Assembly: GCA_016795105.1 (NCBI GenBank)
Contig: JAEUIH010000013.1
Span: forward strand, 81,692-145,691
Direction: 5' to 3'
DNA: 64,000 nt
DNA from: Planctomyces sp.
Lineage (GTDB): Bacteria; Planctomycetota; Planctomycetia; Planctomycetales; Planctomycetaceae
The notes beneath the pieces were generated by a model, which did not search any database, had not been told where the DNA came from, and saw only the letters and a program-made list of their open reading frames with translations. Positions 28,319-36,975 of this stretch are shown here, one piece after another (the stretch's first letter is position 1; each line of letters begins with the position of its first letter). Made by a program: the position numbers and the translations under genes.

Positions 28319-29659
28319 TTACTCCGCTGTCTTTATCAGGACAACAATCCAGCCCTCAACCATCTCGCCAGCCTGTCTTCGAAGTTCTGCCCTGCGAATA
28401 ACGCCTGTCCGAAACCCGGATCGTTGCCCGAGAGCCTGAAGATAGGGACGATGGTGTGAATATCGCCGAGTCGTATTCAGCACGAATCCCTGTACTTCGG
28501 GATCCCAGTTTCTATTTTCTTCCTCAGCCTCGGAAATTCCCACAACCGCTTCGGTAGAAAACACGAACTTCCCGCCAGGTTTCAGGATTCGGCCGACTGC
28601 CCGAAAGACGCCTCCAAGTTCACCGATATAAATGAATACGTCTGACGCAAGCACAAGATCAAAGTGCCTGTCCTGAGTATCCATGTACTCAACAAGATCT
28701 GCAACATGCAGTTCGTGATACGTCTGAGTCAACTCCGCCTCATGAATCATGGCCGGTGACAGATCAACACCAATCAATTGAGCAGCCGCATCTTTGAATA
28801 GCCTGCCGCATAACCCGGTTCCGCATCCAAGGTCCAGTATCTTCAGGTCTTTTTCCGCCCCGAGCGCAGCAGCTTCAAACAACAACTCCGGCGTCTGATA
28901 TTGAAGACGGCCTTTCAGATGCGAATCAAATCTGGCCGCGTAGGCGTCAAACAGATCTCGAATGTAACTCTTCGGCGCCGATGGCGGTGCACTTCCTCCC
29001 TGAGCAGCAGCACGGTGATATCGCCACTCTGAGACTTCCGGTCGAAGCTGAATAGCAGTACTCCATTCTTTGTCCGCAAGCTCTCTGTTGCCGGCAAGCT
29101 CGTAGGCAAGTCCGGCGGCAAATCGAATTTCCGGAGACTGAGGCGCCAGCGCCTTTGCCCTTTCACAGGCAAACACAGCTCTATCAGCATCGCGAAGCTT
29201 AATCGAAACTGTCCCGATGTTGTGCCACCCTGCAGACATGTCCGGACGTAATCGAACAGCTTCCTGAAAGCAGGCGACAGCGGCTTCCAGGTCACCCAGT
29301 TCCCTGACCACAATACCCAGATTGTTATGGGCCTCCGGAAGCACCGGATTCAGCCGAATCACTTCCCGATATGCGTCTTCCGCTTCCCGAAATCGTCCCT
29401 CAAGCTGCAGCATCGAACCCAGATTAAACCAACCCTCAATCGATGATGATCGAACCTCAACAACTTTCCGCAGGCACTGAATTGCAGCATCACGCTGTCC
29501 GAGATCGTGATACACAACTGACAAATGGAAATTTGCTTCGAACGAAGCTGGCGCAATTCGAATCGCCTGTTCATACCATTGTTGTGCTTCGTAAAGGTTC
29601 CCCTGATCCAGTGATTTCTTCGCAGTCCTGAGCACCTCCGTCAACTGCATTCGAGTCAT
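28319..29659 (-). CDS. TPR-repeat SAM-dependent methyltransferase
   Basis: The product has 446 residues from the ATG at 29659, with GGAGG upstream; the longer frame to 29719 has no ribosome site. Residues about 5-220 are six or so TPR repeats (LGQRDAAIQCLRKVV, NLGIVVRELGDLEAAVACF). The methyltransferase follows with motif I LDLGCGTG at 275-282, then LIGVDLSPAMI and FDLVLASDVFIYIG. It resembles TPR-fused methyltransferases that modify proteins, but the substrate is unknown. It lies 84 bp after clpV and 3 bp before the SUMF1 gene, inside the T6SS transcript. Confidence 0.88.
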   Translation of the reverse strand: MTRMQLTEVLRTAKKSLDQGNLYEAQQWYEQAIRIAPASFEANFHLSVVYHDLGQRDAAIQCLRKVVEVRSSSIEGWFNLGSMLQLEGRFREAEDAYREVIRLNPVLPEAHNNLGIVVRELGDLEAAVACFQEAVRLRPDMSAGWHNIGTVSIKLRDADRAVFACERAKALAPQSPEIRFAAGLAYELAGNRELADKEWSTAIQLRPEVSEWRYHRAAAQGGSAPPSAPKSYIRDLFDAYAARFDSHLKGRLQYQTPELLFEAAALGAEKDLKILDLGCGTGLCGRLFKDAAAQLIGVDLSPAMIHEAELTQTYHELHVADLVEYMDTQDRHFDLVLASDVFIYIGELGGVFRAVGRILKPGGKFVFSTEAVVGISEAEEENRNWDPEVQGFVLNTTRRYSHHRPYLQALGQRSGFRTGVIRRAELRRQAGEMVEGWIVVLIKTAE

Positions 29660-29743
29660 TCCGATCCTCCACCAAATCGCTTTGCTTTTCCGAGACCTGC
29701 ATTCAACGTGATCACACACCGGCGATCTCAGGCAGCGGAAGCG

Positions 29744-32494
29744 TCAAGTAATGATGAATCGGAATCCCTCACCGTCGGAAACATCCACAACGGCCGTATG
29801 AATTTCTTTACCCTCAGCCATCCTTGCAAGGAACTCGGCTGACATTTGAGGAAGCAAACTTCCAGTCAGGATGCGATCAACGTTTCGAGCACCACTGTCG
29901 ACTTCTGTACATCGACTGACAATGTGATTCAGCACTCCTTCCGTCCATGTAAATTCCGCGTCGTAGTGTTCACGCACGCGTCGTGCAACCTTGCCAAGCT
30001 TGAGTGTTGCGATCTGACGCATGATCGTGTCACTCAGCGGGAAGTAGGGCACGATCACAATACGTCCGAGGAATGCCGGTTTGAATGATTTCAACAGTTC
30101 CGGATGAAGGGCTGCTGCCAATGCCTGATGATCCGGAACCAACTCCGGATCGGAACACAGACTCATGATCGTGTCGGTCGCCGCGTTCGATGTCATCAGA
30201 ATGACCGTGTTTCGGAAGTCAATGTCACGACCTTCGCCGTCTTTCATATTTCCCTTATCGAACACCTGATAAAACACATCCTGGACTCCCGAATGCGCTT
30301 TTTCCATTTCGTCGAGCAGGACCACGCTGTACGGTTTACGGCGGACAGCCTCGGTCAGGATACCGCCTTCTCCATAACCCACATATCCCGGAGGCGAACC
30401 CATCAGAAGGGAGACCTTATGCTCTTCCTTGAATTCACTCATATTGATGGTCGTCATGTTCTGTTCGCCACCATAGAGCAATTCCGCAAGTGTTATCGCT
30501 GTCTCTGTCTTCCCGACACCGCTCGGCCCAACCAAAAAGAAGACTCCAATCGGCCGATCCGGGTCTGTCAGGTTTGCCCGGGAAGTTCGAATACGCTCAG
30601 CGATTTCTCGCAGAGCATGATCCTGCCCCACGACACGTCGCTGCATTTCCTGATCCAGCTTCAGAATCGTATTGATCTCATCACTCACCATTCGGCCAAC
30701 CGGAATTCCTGTCCACGATGAAACAATTTCCGCCACCGCCTGAGAATCCACACAGGCCTGCATCAGTGGAGTTTCACCCTGCACGGATTTAAGTTCCGCA
30801 TTCAGTCTCGCAAGGTCAGACAAAAGTCGCGTTCGATCTTCATCCGTGAGTGGCACGGGAGTCGCTGATGGCTTTGCTCCTTCCGCCGGCTTTGCTCCAT
30901 CTGCCGATTTTGCACCTTCCGCGGGGGCGACTTTCGGCGGATCGACATCCAGCGTTCCCGCTGCCAGTTGTCGACGAGTCTTTCGGATCGATCCGACCAG
31001 CTCACGCTCCTTTTCCCATTGCTTGTTCAGCAATTCCAGTCGCTCCAGAGTGTCGCGTTTACGAGTTTCCAGCGTCTGGATCTCGTCTCCATGATCCGCT
31101 CCTGTAGCTGCCTCACGCTGAAGAACTTCAATCGCTGTCGACATTTGATCAATGGATCGTCGACAGTCTTCAACGGCCGGGGGAATTGTTGTATGCCCGA
31201 TGGCAACACGTGCACAGGCCGTATCCAGCAGACTTACCGACTTGTCAGGAAGCTGACGACCGGAAATATATCGGCTGGACAGCTTCACCGAATCTTCCAC
31301 AGCTTCATTCAGGATCTCGATGCCGTGATGGTTCTGCAGAGTCCCAACAAGGCCTCGCATCATAGCGATCGCCTTTGCGATTTCTGGCTCCTCAACCTTG
31401 ACGACCTGAAACCGTCGAGCCAACGCGGCATCACGCTCAAAGTACTTCTTGTATTCGGCCCAGGTGGTCGCTGCAATCGTTCGAAGCTCTCCGCGTGCCA
31501 GCGCCGGCTTCAGCAAATTGGCTGCGTCACCCTGTCCAGCCTGTCCCCCGGCTCCAATCAGAGTATGAGCTTCATCAATGAACAGAATGATGGGGGTTAC
31601 CGATCGATTGACTTCTTCGATCACGCCCTTCAATCGATTTTCAAACTCACCCTTGACGCCCGCTCCCGCCTGCAGCAGGCTCAGGTCCAGAGTGCGAACG
31701 GCCACATTCTGCAACGCCGGAGGCACATCTCCATGAGCAATTCGCAGTGCAAATCCTTCTACAACCGCAGTCTTTCCGACCCCCGCTTCACCCGTAAGAA
31801 TTGGATTATTCTGACGTCGGCGAGTCAAAATGTCGATGACCTGCCGAATCTCGGAGTCACGTCCCAGCACTGGATCAATCTTCCCTGCACGTGCTCTCGC
31901 AGTGAGGTCAATTGTGTATTGATCCAGGTTCGGAGTCTGACCTGCCCCCCCACTTCCTGCCGGACCGCCTGGCCGAGGCGTGCCGGTGGCTGAGCGAGTC
32001 GACCCGTCGTTGCTGACTTCCGTACTGTCGGCAATGATTCGATCAAACTGCTTCATAACAGCATCTGCAGAGATCTTTGAAAACTCCGAAGAAATCTGCT
32101 GAGCTGCCATGCTCAGAGATCGATCTGAAATCAGCGCGAGCAACAGATGGCCGGATCGCACCTGGCCTGCACCATATTCAACAGAGCCCATCACCCAGGC
32201 TTCACGTATCAAATCCACGATGTGCTGTGACAGCAGAGGCTGGCTGCTGTTACCGGTACGCATCCGATCGATTGCCCGAGTCAGGTCACCGTTTAACTTC
32301 GCGGGATCAATCCCTGCAAACTTAAGTATACAGTGAATATCGGTTCTCGATCCCTCCATCAGCTTCGAGAGCCAGTGCTCGATCTCTACGTTGTAGTTCG
32401 TCCTGGAAAGGCAAAGCCCCGCGGCGGCTTCCAGGGCACGAGTAGTGGTCGTATTAAGCTTTCCAACCAGCGATTTCAAACTGAGCGTTGCCAT
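29744..32494 (-). CDS. clpV: T6SS sheath-recycling ATPase ClpV (TssH)
   Basis: The product has 916 residues. N-domain at 1-150, then a flexible glycine-rich linker. First AAA module with Walker A GEAGVGKT (235-242) and Walker B ILFIDEAH (303-310). Second module with Walker A GPSGVGKT (656-663) and Walker B VVLLDEME (724-731), and the conserved PPGYVGYGEGG. ClpV unfolds contracted TssB/TssC sheaths for reuse. An odd Ala/Lys/Pro-rich stretch of short repeats (EGAKSADGAKPAEGAKP) lies at about 526-545, between the middle region and the second module. Follows tssG by 113 bp. Confidence 0.95.
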   Translation of the reverse strand: MATLSLKSLVGKLNTTTTRALEAAAGLCLSRTNYNVEIEHWLSKLMEGSRTDIHCILKFAGIDPAKLNGDLTRAIDRMRTGNSSQPLLSQHIVDLIREAWVMGSVEYGAGQVRSGHLLLALISDRSLSMAAQQISSEFSKISADAVMKQFDRIIADSTEVSNDGSTRSATGTPRPGGPAGSGGAGQTPNLDQYTIDLTARARAGKIDPVLGRDSEIRQVIDILTRRRQNNPILTGEAGVGKTAVVEGFALRIAHGDVPPALQNVAVRTLDLSLLQAGAGVKGEFENRLKGVIEEVNRSVTPIILFIDEAHTLIGAGGQAGQGDAANLLKPALARGELRTIAATTWAEYKKYFERDAALARRFQVVKVEEPEIAKAIAMMRGLVGTLQNHHGIEILNEAVEDSVKLSSRYISGRQLPDKSVSLLDTACARVAIGHTTIPPAVEDCRRSIDQMSTAIEVLQREAATGADHGDEIQTLETRKRDTLERLELLNKQWEKERELVGSIRKTRRQLAAGTLDVDPPKVAPAEGAKSADGAKPAEGAKPSATPVPLTDEDRTRLLSDLARLNAELKSVQGETPLMQACVDSQAVAEIVSSWTGIPVGRMVSDEINTILKLDQEMQRRVVGQDHALREIAERIRTSRANLTDPDRPIGVFFLVGPSGVGKTETAITLAELLYGGEQNMTTINMSEFKEEHKVSLLMGSPPGYVGYGEGGILTEAVRRKPYSVVLLDEMEKAHSGVQDVFYQVFDKGNMKDGEGRDIDFRNTVILMTSNAATDTIMSLCSDPELVPDHQALAAALHPELLKSFKPAFLGRIVIVPYFPLSDTIMRQIATLKLGKVARRVREHYDAEFTWTEGVLNHIVSRCTEVDSGARNVDRILTGSLLPQMSAEFLARMAEGKEIHTAVVDVSDGEGFRFIIT

Positions 32495-32607
32495 GAATTC
32501 CAGACACTCCGCAGAAGAATCAATGAACTTGAACCAGTCGCTCTTTTCGCCCGACTCTCAGCAGCGCCGACTGGAACAACCACTGCTGCACGATCTGCTA
32601 CTTTTGC

Positions 32608-33864
32608 TCACATCCCCGACGGAATCCCTGAAAACCGAAAGACCGCATCGCCGGAATCAACAGGTATCATGGCCTTTCCCAGCCATGTCGTCCAGCCAAG
32701 GCTTGGGCGACACTGCCCCCCTCCCGTGTCGGTTGCACCTGAGGTCAACTGACAGGCAGGTATGTCACTTGCTCGTAAAATGAGCTGTATTTCAAAGTCA
32801 AACTCTATCCCGGTATAAGTGCGAATCAACTGTTCGACGGCTTTCAACTCACGAGTCCCCGGCAATAGTCGATCAAACATCGCACGGCTCAATGGGCCGA
32901 TTGTGACTCGGAAACTGGATTGTCTGTCCCACGCTCGAGATCCCGCAACGACAGATTCGCCCAATCCCAGATTCATGCCCGACGGCTGACTGCGACTTGG
33001 AAACGACGACTGCACTTCAGCAGGCAGATACAGCCACCGACCGCGAAACTCCTCAAGACTCACCCTTAAGCCCAGAAAGTCGCTCAACATCTGCTGCAAG
33101 CCAATCGATGTGCGACGCTGGTTCGCAAACAAACCTCCATAATACAAAAAGACTTCGTCACTGAAGTTGTGCTGACCGCGCAATCTCCGAAGTCCGAACC
33201 CGGTGATCGACAGCATCGCTGACGTAAATCGGTCTTCTCCCGCTCGTCCGTCCTGGCACATCCGCAAATACTCTTCGCAGATCCGGTGCTTTCGCCATGC
33301 CAGATAGAAAAGCGTGATTGCTCGATGATTGAACAGATCAAAGAATTCGCGAAGACTGTGATCTTTGTTCTTCTGGTGCGATCGCTCAATCAGGAGAGTC
33401 GTATAATGATCGGGCAACACGCCGTTCGGACCGGTAAGCCCCATGAAGGGCACGGTTACTTCTACCGGATATCGCACTTCATCGATTTCAGCACTTGATC
33501 CCTGAGTTTCTGGCTTTGCAGGTACGATCGAAGTCACGTCTCCCGGCGGAAATGACCTCGACGGCTGTGCCCTGAATCGAATCGGTTCACTGCGTGGATT
33601 CGGCGCACTTCCCAGCGCCCTTAGCGCAACACTTCTCTGCAGTGCAGTCCGGCGACGTTCGGCAGTATTCCGCTGCAGAGCTTCGGCGTCTGCGGAATTC
33701 CCCCGCGACTCTGATCGAGAGTCGGCACGAGCCGCAATGATGTCTTCTCGAGCACAACTTTCCAGCAGATGAACTGCCTGAAAGAACTCAAACTCTTCCG
33801 CATGTCTGAGTAGCTGACAAATCAGATCAGGGGGCGATTGCCGGTTCTTGCCGTCCATGTCCAT
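32608..33864 (-). CDS. tssG: T6SS baseplate protein TssG
   Basis: The product has 418 residues from the ATG at 33864 (a second ATG is at 33858). The start PPDLICQLLRHAEEFEFFQAVHLLE is the standard TssG N-terminus, followed by the basic RFRAQPSRSFPPGD region and the FMGLTGPNGVLPDHYT motif. A low-complexity serine/arginine insertion lies near 45-75. TssG binds TssF, TssE and TssK in the baseplate wedge. It overlaps the end of tssF by 43 bases. Confidence 0.93.
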   Translation of the reverse strand: MDMDGKNRQSPPDLICQLLRHAEEFEFFQAVHLLESCAREDIIAARADSRSESRGNSADAEALQRNTAERRRTALQRSVALRALGSAPNPRSEPIRFRAQPSRSFPPGDVTSIVPAKPETQGSSAEIDEVRYPVEVTVPFMGLTGPNGVLPDHYTTLLIERSHQKNKDHSLREFFDLFNHRAITLFYLAWRKHRICEEYLRMCQDGRAGEDRFTSAMLSITGFGLRRLRGQHNFSDEVFLYYGGLFANQRRTSIGLQQMLSDFLGLRVSLEEFRGRWLYLPAEVQSSFPSRSQPSGMNLGLGESVVAGSRAWDRQSSFRVTIGPLSRAMFDRLLPGTRELKAVEQLIRTYTGIEFDFEIQLILRASDIPACQLTSGATDTGGGQCRPSLGWTTWLGKAMIPVDSGDAVFRFSGIPSGM

Positions 33865-35669
33865 GGATTCAGCCCCCTTGATTTGCGTCGAGTCGTTGTG
33901 GCGGAAAGTCTAGTAAATGAATTGATGGTCGTATACATGGAAAGAAATTGATTCAGCACAGCAGCAAACAGATAACCACTGTCTCCCGTAAAGTTCTCGT
34001 CCTCCAGTAAAATCCGGATCTCCGTGCCCCGAACAAAGGCTGTGTCGATCCGCTGAACACAGGACACTGCCGATACAGATTGGATGCCGTCAATCAGGTT
34101 GTTCGTCTGCACCGAATCTTTTGGATCATTCAGCCGGAGAATCTCTCGCAATGCCTGAACACCATCCTCACCACACAATGACAGATGATTCAGCGAAAGT
34201 TGCGATACCAGCGGCCAAAGATGAGTTCTGCCCATATGGTTGCGCAGAACAGGCGTCGGTGCGACCAGGCACTCAAGCCCGGACACCGGCCCGGCAGCCC
34301 CGGCAAATGCAAACTTCGCAGGCACCGCGTCGCGTCGATGAGACAACAGCTCGGGAAGGTTTCGGTTAAAACAGGTCACATCCGCAAAAAGAGTTCCACG
34401 GACTGATGTTCTTGGTGAGAAGTCCGGATCCAGAAGTGTCATATACATCTCTGAAGGGCTGCGAAAGAGAGCCGAGTCTCCTTCTGTTGCTCCCGGCCTT
34501 CGAACAGAATGCCAGTATCCGGCAGATGACTCCGACGTTCCGTGCTGAACACTATACAACGGGATGAAGTCCCGCGTCTGATTTCCCTCCTCTGTCATTG
34601 ATACTCGATCAACGGAATAAATTTCCAGCGTTCCTTCCGCGCGAGCATCCGGGATCACTCGATACTCCGAAGTCCGGCGGTTCAGCAACACGGCGTCCGC
34701 CGTCCTGGTCATCAGGTTCACGGCCGGCGTACAACCAGTGCGAACAGTCTCTCGCGAGACACTGTCTTCCAATTCTGCATTGTGCTCCGACAACAAAATG
34801 GAAATCTCAAGAGTATTCCCAAGGCGACTCAGGATCTCAGGCGTCAGTCCCGTCACATCAAAGAACAAGAACTTCTGAGGTAATACGAAATACTCTGAAA
34901 GCAGTTCATAACCGGGAAACGATCGGGCGCATTTCGGAAGCAGTTGTTCTTCCGGCCGAAATCCTACGGGCTGAAGTGAGCTCGCAGGAAGTACAGCCGC
35001 CGCAGTATTGTGATCCGTTCCGCTGATCACAACTTCCAGCGTTTGTGAAAAGATCAGCTCCAGCAGCTTTCCGGCCTTTTCAAAGTTGGAAATATTGAGA
35101 TAGAAACGAACCGACTCAAATCCATACTTTGCAAATGTAGTCCTGGGGTCGTAAGTCGCGAGCTGAATACGCAGGACAGCCGCTGCTGTTGCTCCCCTGG
35201 GAGATCGTGGTCCTGAAAATGGTCTCGGAAGAAGCTCAGCCGACTTGACATCCATAGGATACAGAACAACCGGGTAGCATGTCCGAAACCGACATGCCGT
35301 ACCCTGAACACGTTCAGTCTCCAAAGATGTCCCCGCCGGAACCACATGCCCTGCAAACTGCTCCTTCTGCCCCCGGTCCAGTGACATTCCCACCAGTCCG
35401 GTGGATGGCACCGGACGCAGCATATGCGGATACAGGACTCCCAGCATCCCGTCCACGATCTCCGGAAAACTGTCTTCCAGTTTCAGTCGCGTTCGCGCAT
35501 TCAGGAATGCAAAGGCCTGTATCAGTCGCTCAATATGCGGATCTGAGATACCGCTTGTCCCGAGGCTGAGCCGAGCTGCAATCTTCGGGAACCGCTCGGC
35601 AAACTCGTCGCAGCTGGCCCGAAAAAAATCCAGCTCCCGCTGATACCAAACATCCAGCGACTCTCTCAT
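33822..35669 (-). CDS. tssF: T6SS baseplate protein TssF
   Basis: The product has 615 residues, the usual length for the family. It starts with the conserved YQRELDFFRASCDEFAERFP pattern, then ASGISDPHIERLIQAFAFLNAR-type helices and the PHMLRPVPSTG motif. TssF forms the wedge core with TssG. Its ATG overlaps the stop of tssE by four bases and its end overlaps tssG, so tssE-tssF-tssG are translationally coupled. Confidence 0.94.
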   Translation of the reverse strand: MRESLDVWYQRELDFFRASCDEFAERFPKIAARLSLGTSGISDPHIERLIQAFAFLNARTRLKLEDSFPEIVDGMLGVLYPHMLRPVPSTGLVGMSLDRGQKEQFAGHVVPAGTSLETERVQGTACRFRTCYPVVLYPMDVKSAELLPRPFSGPRSPRGATAAAVLRIQLATYDPRTTFAKYGFESVRFYLNISNFEKAGKLLELIFSQTLEVVISGTDHNTAAAVLPASSLQPVGFRPEEQLLPKCARSFPGYELLSEYFVLPQKFLFFDVTGLTPEILSRLGNTLEISILLSEHNAELEDSVSRETVRTGCTPAVNLMTRTADAVLLNRRTSEYRVIPDARAEGTLEIYSVDRVSMTEEGNQTRDFIPLYSVQHGTSESSAGYWHSVRRPGATEGDSALFRSPSEMYMTLLDPDFSPRTSVRGTLFADVTCFNRNLPELLSHRRDAVPAKFAFAGAAGPVSGLECLVAPTPVLRNHMGRTHLWPLVSQLSLNHLSLCGEDGVQALREILRLNDPKDSVQTNNLIDGIQSVSAVSCVQRIDTAFVRGTEIRILLEDENFTGDSGYLFAAVLNQFLSMYTTINSFTRLSATTTRRKSRGLNPWTWTARTGNRPLI

Positions 35670-36157
35670 TCCGCGGCATCTCCCACTGAGAACTGGCCTG
35701 TTCTCGATTCAATCGATGAATGGAATCGCAGCGAATGACGCCGATGTTCAATCAGCAACACAGCCTCAATTCGAAAGCGAAACGTTCTGTCGATATGAAA
35801 TGTGTCATCCACCCCCGCGACGACCACATCTGTCAGCCGTGGTTCAAAGATCCTGATGGCACGACGAATCGCTGATAACAAAAGATCCGGATCGTATGCC
35901 AGATTTAAACCCGCCGAAGTAAAGTCCGGCAGACCGTAGTTAAGCAGCGAGTCATCAAGTGACTCCAGATCAGGTGGAAAGGCGACACAGCGAAATCGAG
36001 TATTCAGCAGGTCCTGCAGGTCTCGCTTAATGCCCTCCCGAATGATCCTCAACTTCTCAACTTCGTCCCATTGAATTTCAGATGCAGACTGAGGATCTTC
36101 GTCGATCAGACGATCCAGCAGCGAGACCTGGACAGAAAAAACGGCTTCCTCTGCCAT
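35666..36157 (-). CDS. tssE: T6SS baseplate protein TssE (gp25-like)
   Basis: The product has 163 residues. It carries the gp25-like fold: SLLDRLIDEDP at the start, an early helix VEKLRIIREGIKRDLQDLLNTR, LNYGLPDFTSAG in the middle and a beta-rich end with FRIEAVLLIE. TssE links the baseplate to the start of the sheath. It overlaps tagJ by one base (TAATG) and tssF by four. Confidence 0.93.
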   Translation of the reverse strand: MAEEAVFSVQVSLLDRLIDEDPQSASEIQWDEVEKLRIIREGIKRDLQDLLNTRFRCVAFPPDLESLDDSLLNYGLPDFTSAGLNLAYDPDLLLSAIRRAIRIFEPRLTDVVVAGVDDTFHIDRTFRFRIEAVLLIEHRRHSLRFHSSIESRTGQFSVGDAAE

Positions 36158-36963
36158 TACTGCTGGTCCTGAACAAATCGTAAAGTACTAATGTCCAGAA
36201 TTGTTACCGGATCTTCACCAATCAAATACTCGCGGCGACCCACTCCACGAACCGGACTCTGCTCATCAGGCTGCACCCATTCCGACGACCGCCCGATCTT
36301 CACCAGCGGATTCGCAGCCTTTGACGAACCATGGTACAGCACTGGCAGATGGACCCGCCCCGTCAGACTCCCCACAGTTTCAATCGACGCAGCTCGCCAC
36401 ATCATATCCGTGATGTGCTCCACCGGTGAAAACTCCAGCGAAACAATTTGCGAAGCATCAACCCAGTAGTAGCTTCCGGTTGCCGTAAAGACTTCAATCA
36501 CCGGACCCAGAAGGTCATCCATGTCACAGAACCCTTCGAACGGCCTGCCATCGCAGCTACCCTTCAGCTCTGCTTCCAGCTCTGACGCTTCACTGATCAA
36601 CTGAGCCGCGATACTCCCTCGACCCTCGCGAATCGCAATCAATGACTGCAAACGTTTTTGCTGAGCCTCGGTGGGAACCGCCAGAAAGTCGGGAACGCGT
36701 CCAAGCTCGTAGACTTCATTACGAGACACCTCCGATCGAATCAGGTGCCGCATCAACGATACTCCCGGCAACGCCTTTGGCTCGGTCTTCAGGACGGCAT
36801 CCAGCTGTCGGTCGGCTCGTTCAAGGTCTCCGCTGAAACACAGCAGTTCACAAAACAGACTCCGTGCGGCCACATCCATTGGCCTGGCTTTCACCGCCGC
36901 GGTGGTCAACTCAAGAGCCCCTTCGAGGTTGCCTTCCTGAAACAGTTCAATCGCAGTCTTCAC
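36157..36963 (-). CDS. tagJ: T6SS accessory protein TagJ (ImpE family)
   Basis: The product has 268 residues and starts at GTG 36963 with GAGAGG upstream. Residues 1-100 are TPR-like (LFQEGNLEGALELTTAAVKARP, LLCFSGDLERADRQLDAVLK). The C-terminal half has the ImpE domain pattern (CDMDDLLGPVIEVFTATGSYYWV, ITDMMWRAASIET). TagJ binds TssB and is thought to help couple the sheath to ClpV. Its presence is typical of one T6SS subclass. Confidence 0.9.
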   Translation of the reverse strand: MKTAIELFQEGNLEGALELTTAAVKARPMDVAARSLFCELLCFSGDLERADRQLDAVLKTEPKALPGVSLMRHLIRSEVSRNEVYELGRVPDFLAVPTEAQQKRLQSLIAIREGRGSIAAQLISEASELEAELKGSCDGRPFEGFCDMDDLLGPVIEVFTATGSYYWVDASQIVSLEFSPVEHITDMMWRAASIETVGSLTGRVHLPVLYHGSSKAANPLVKIGRSSEWVQPDEQSPVRGVGRREYLIGEDPVTILDISTLRFVQDQQ

Positions 36964-36975
36964 GTCAAATCCTCT

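Noticed and set aside
30968..31993. 341-residue plus-strand frame opposite clpV
   Set aside because: Exact shadow of a conserved coding gene.
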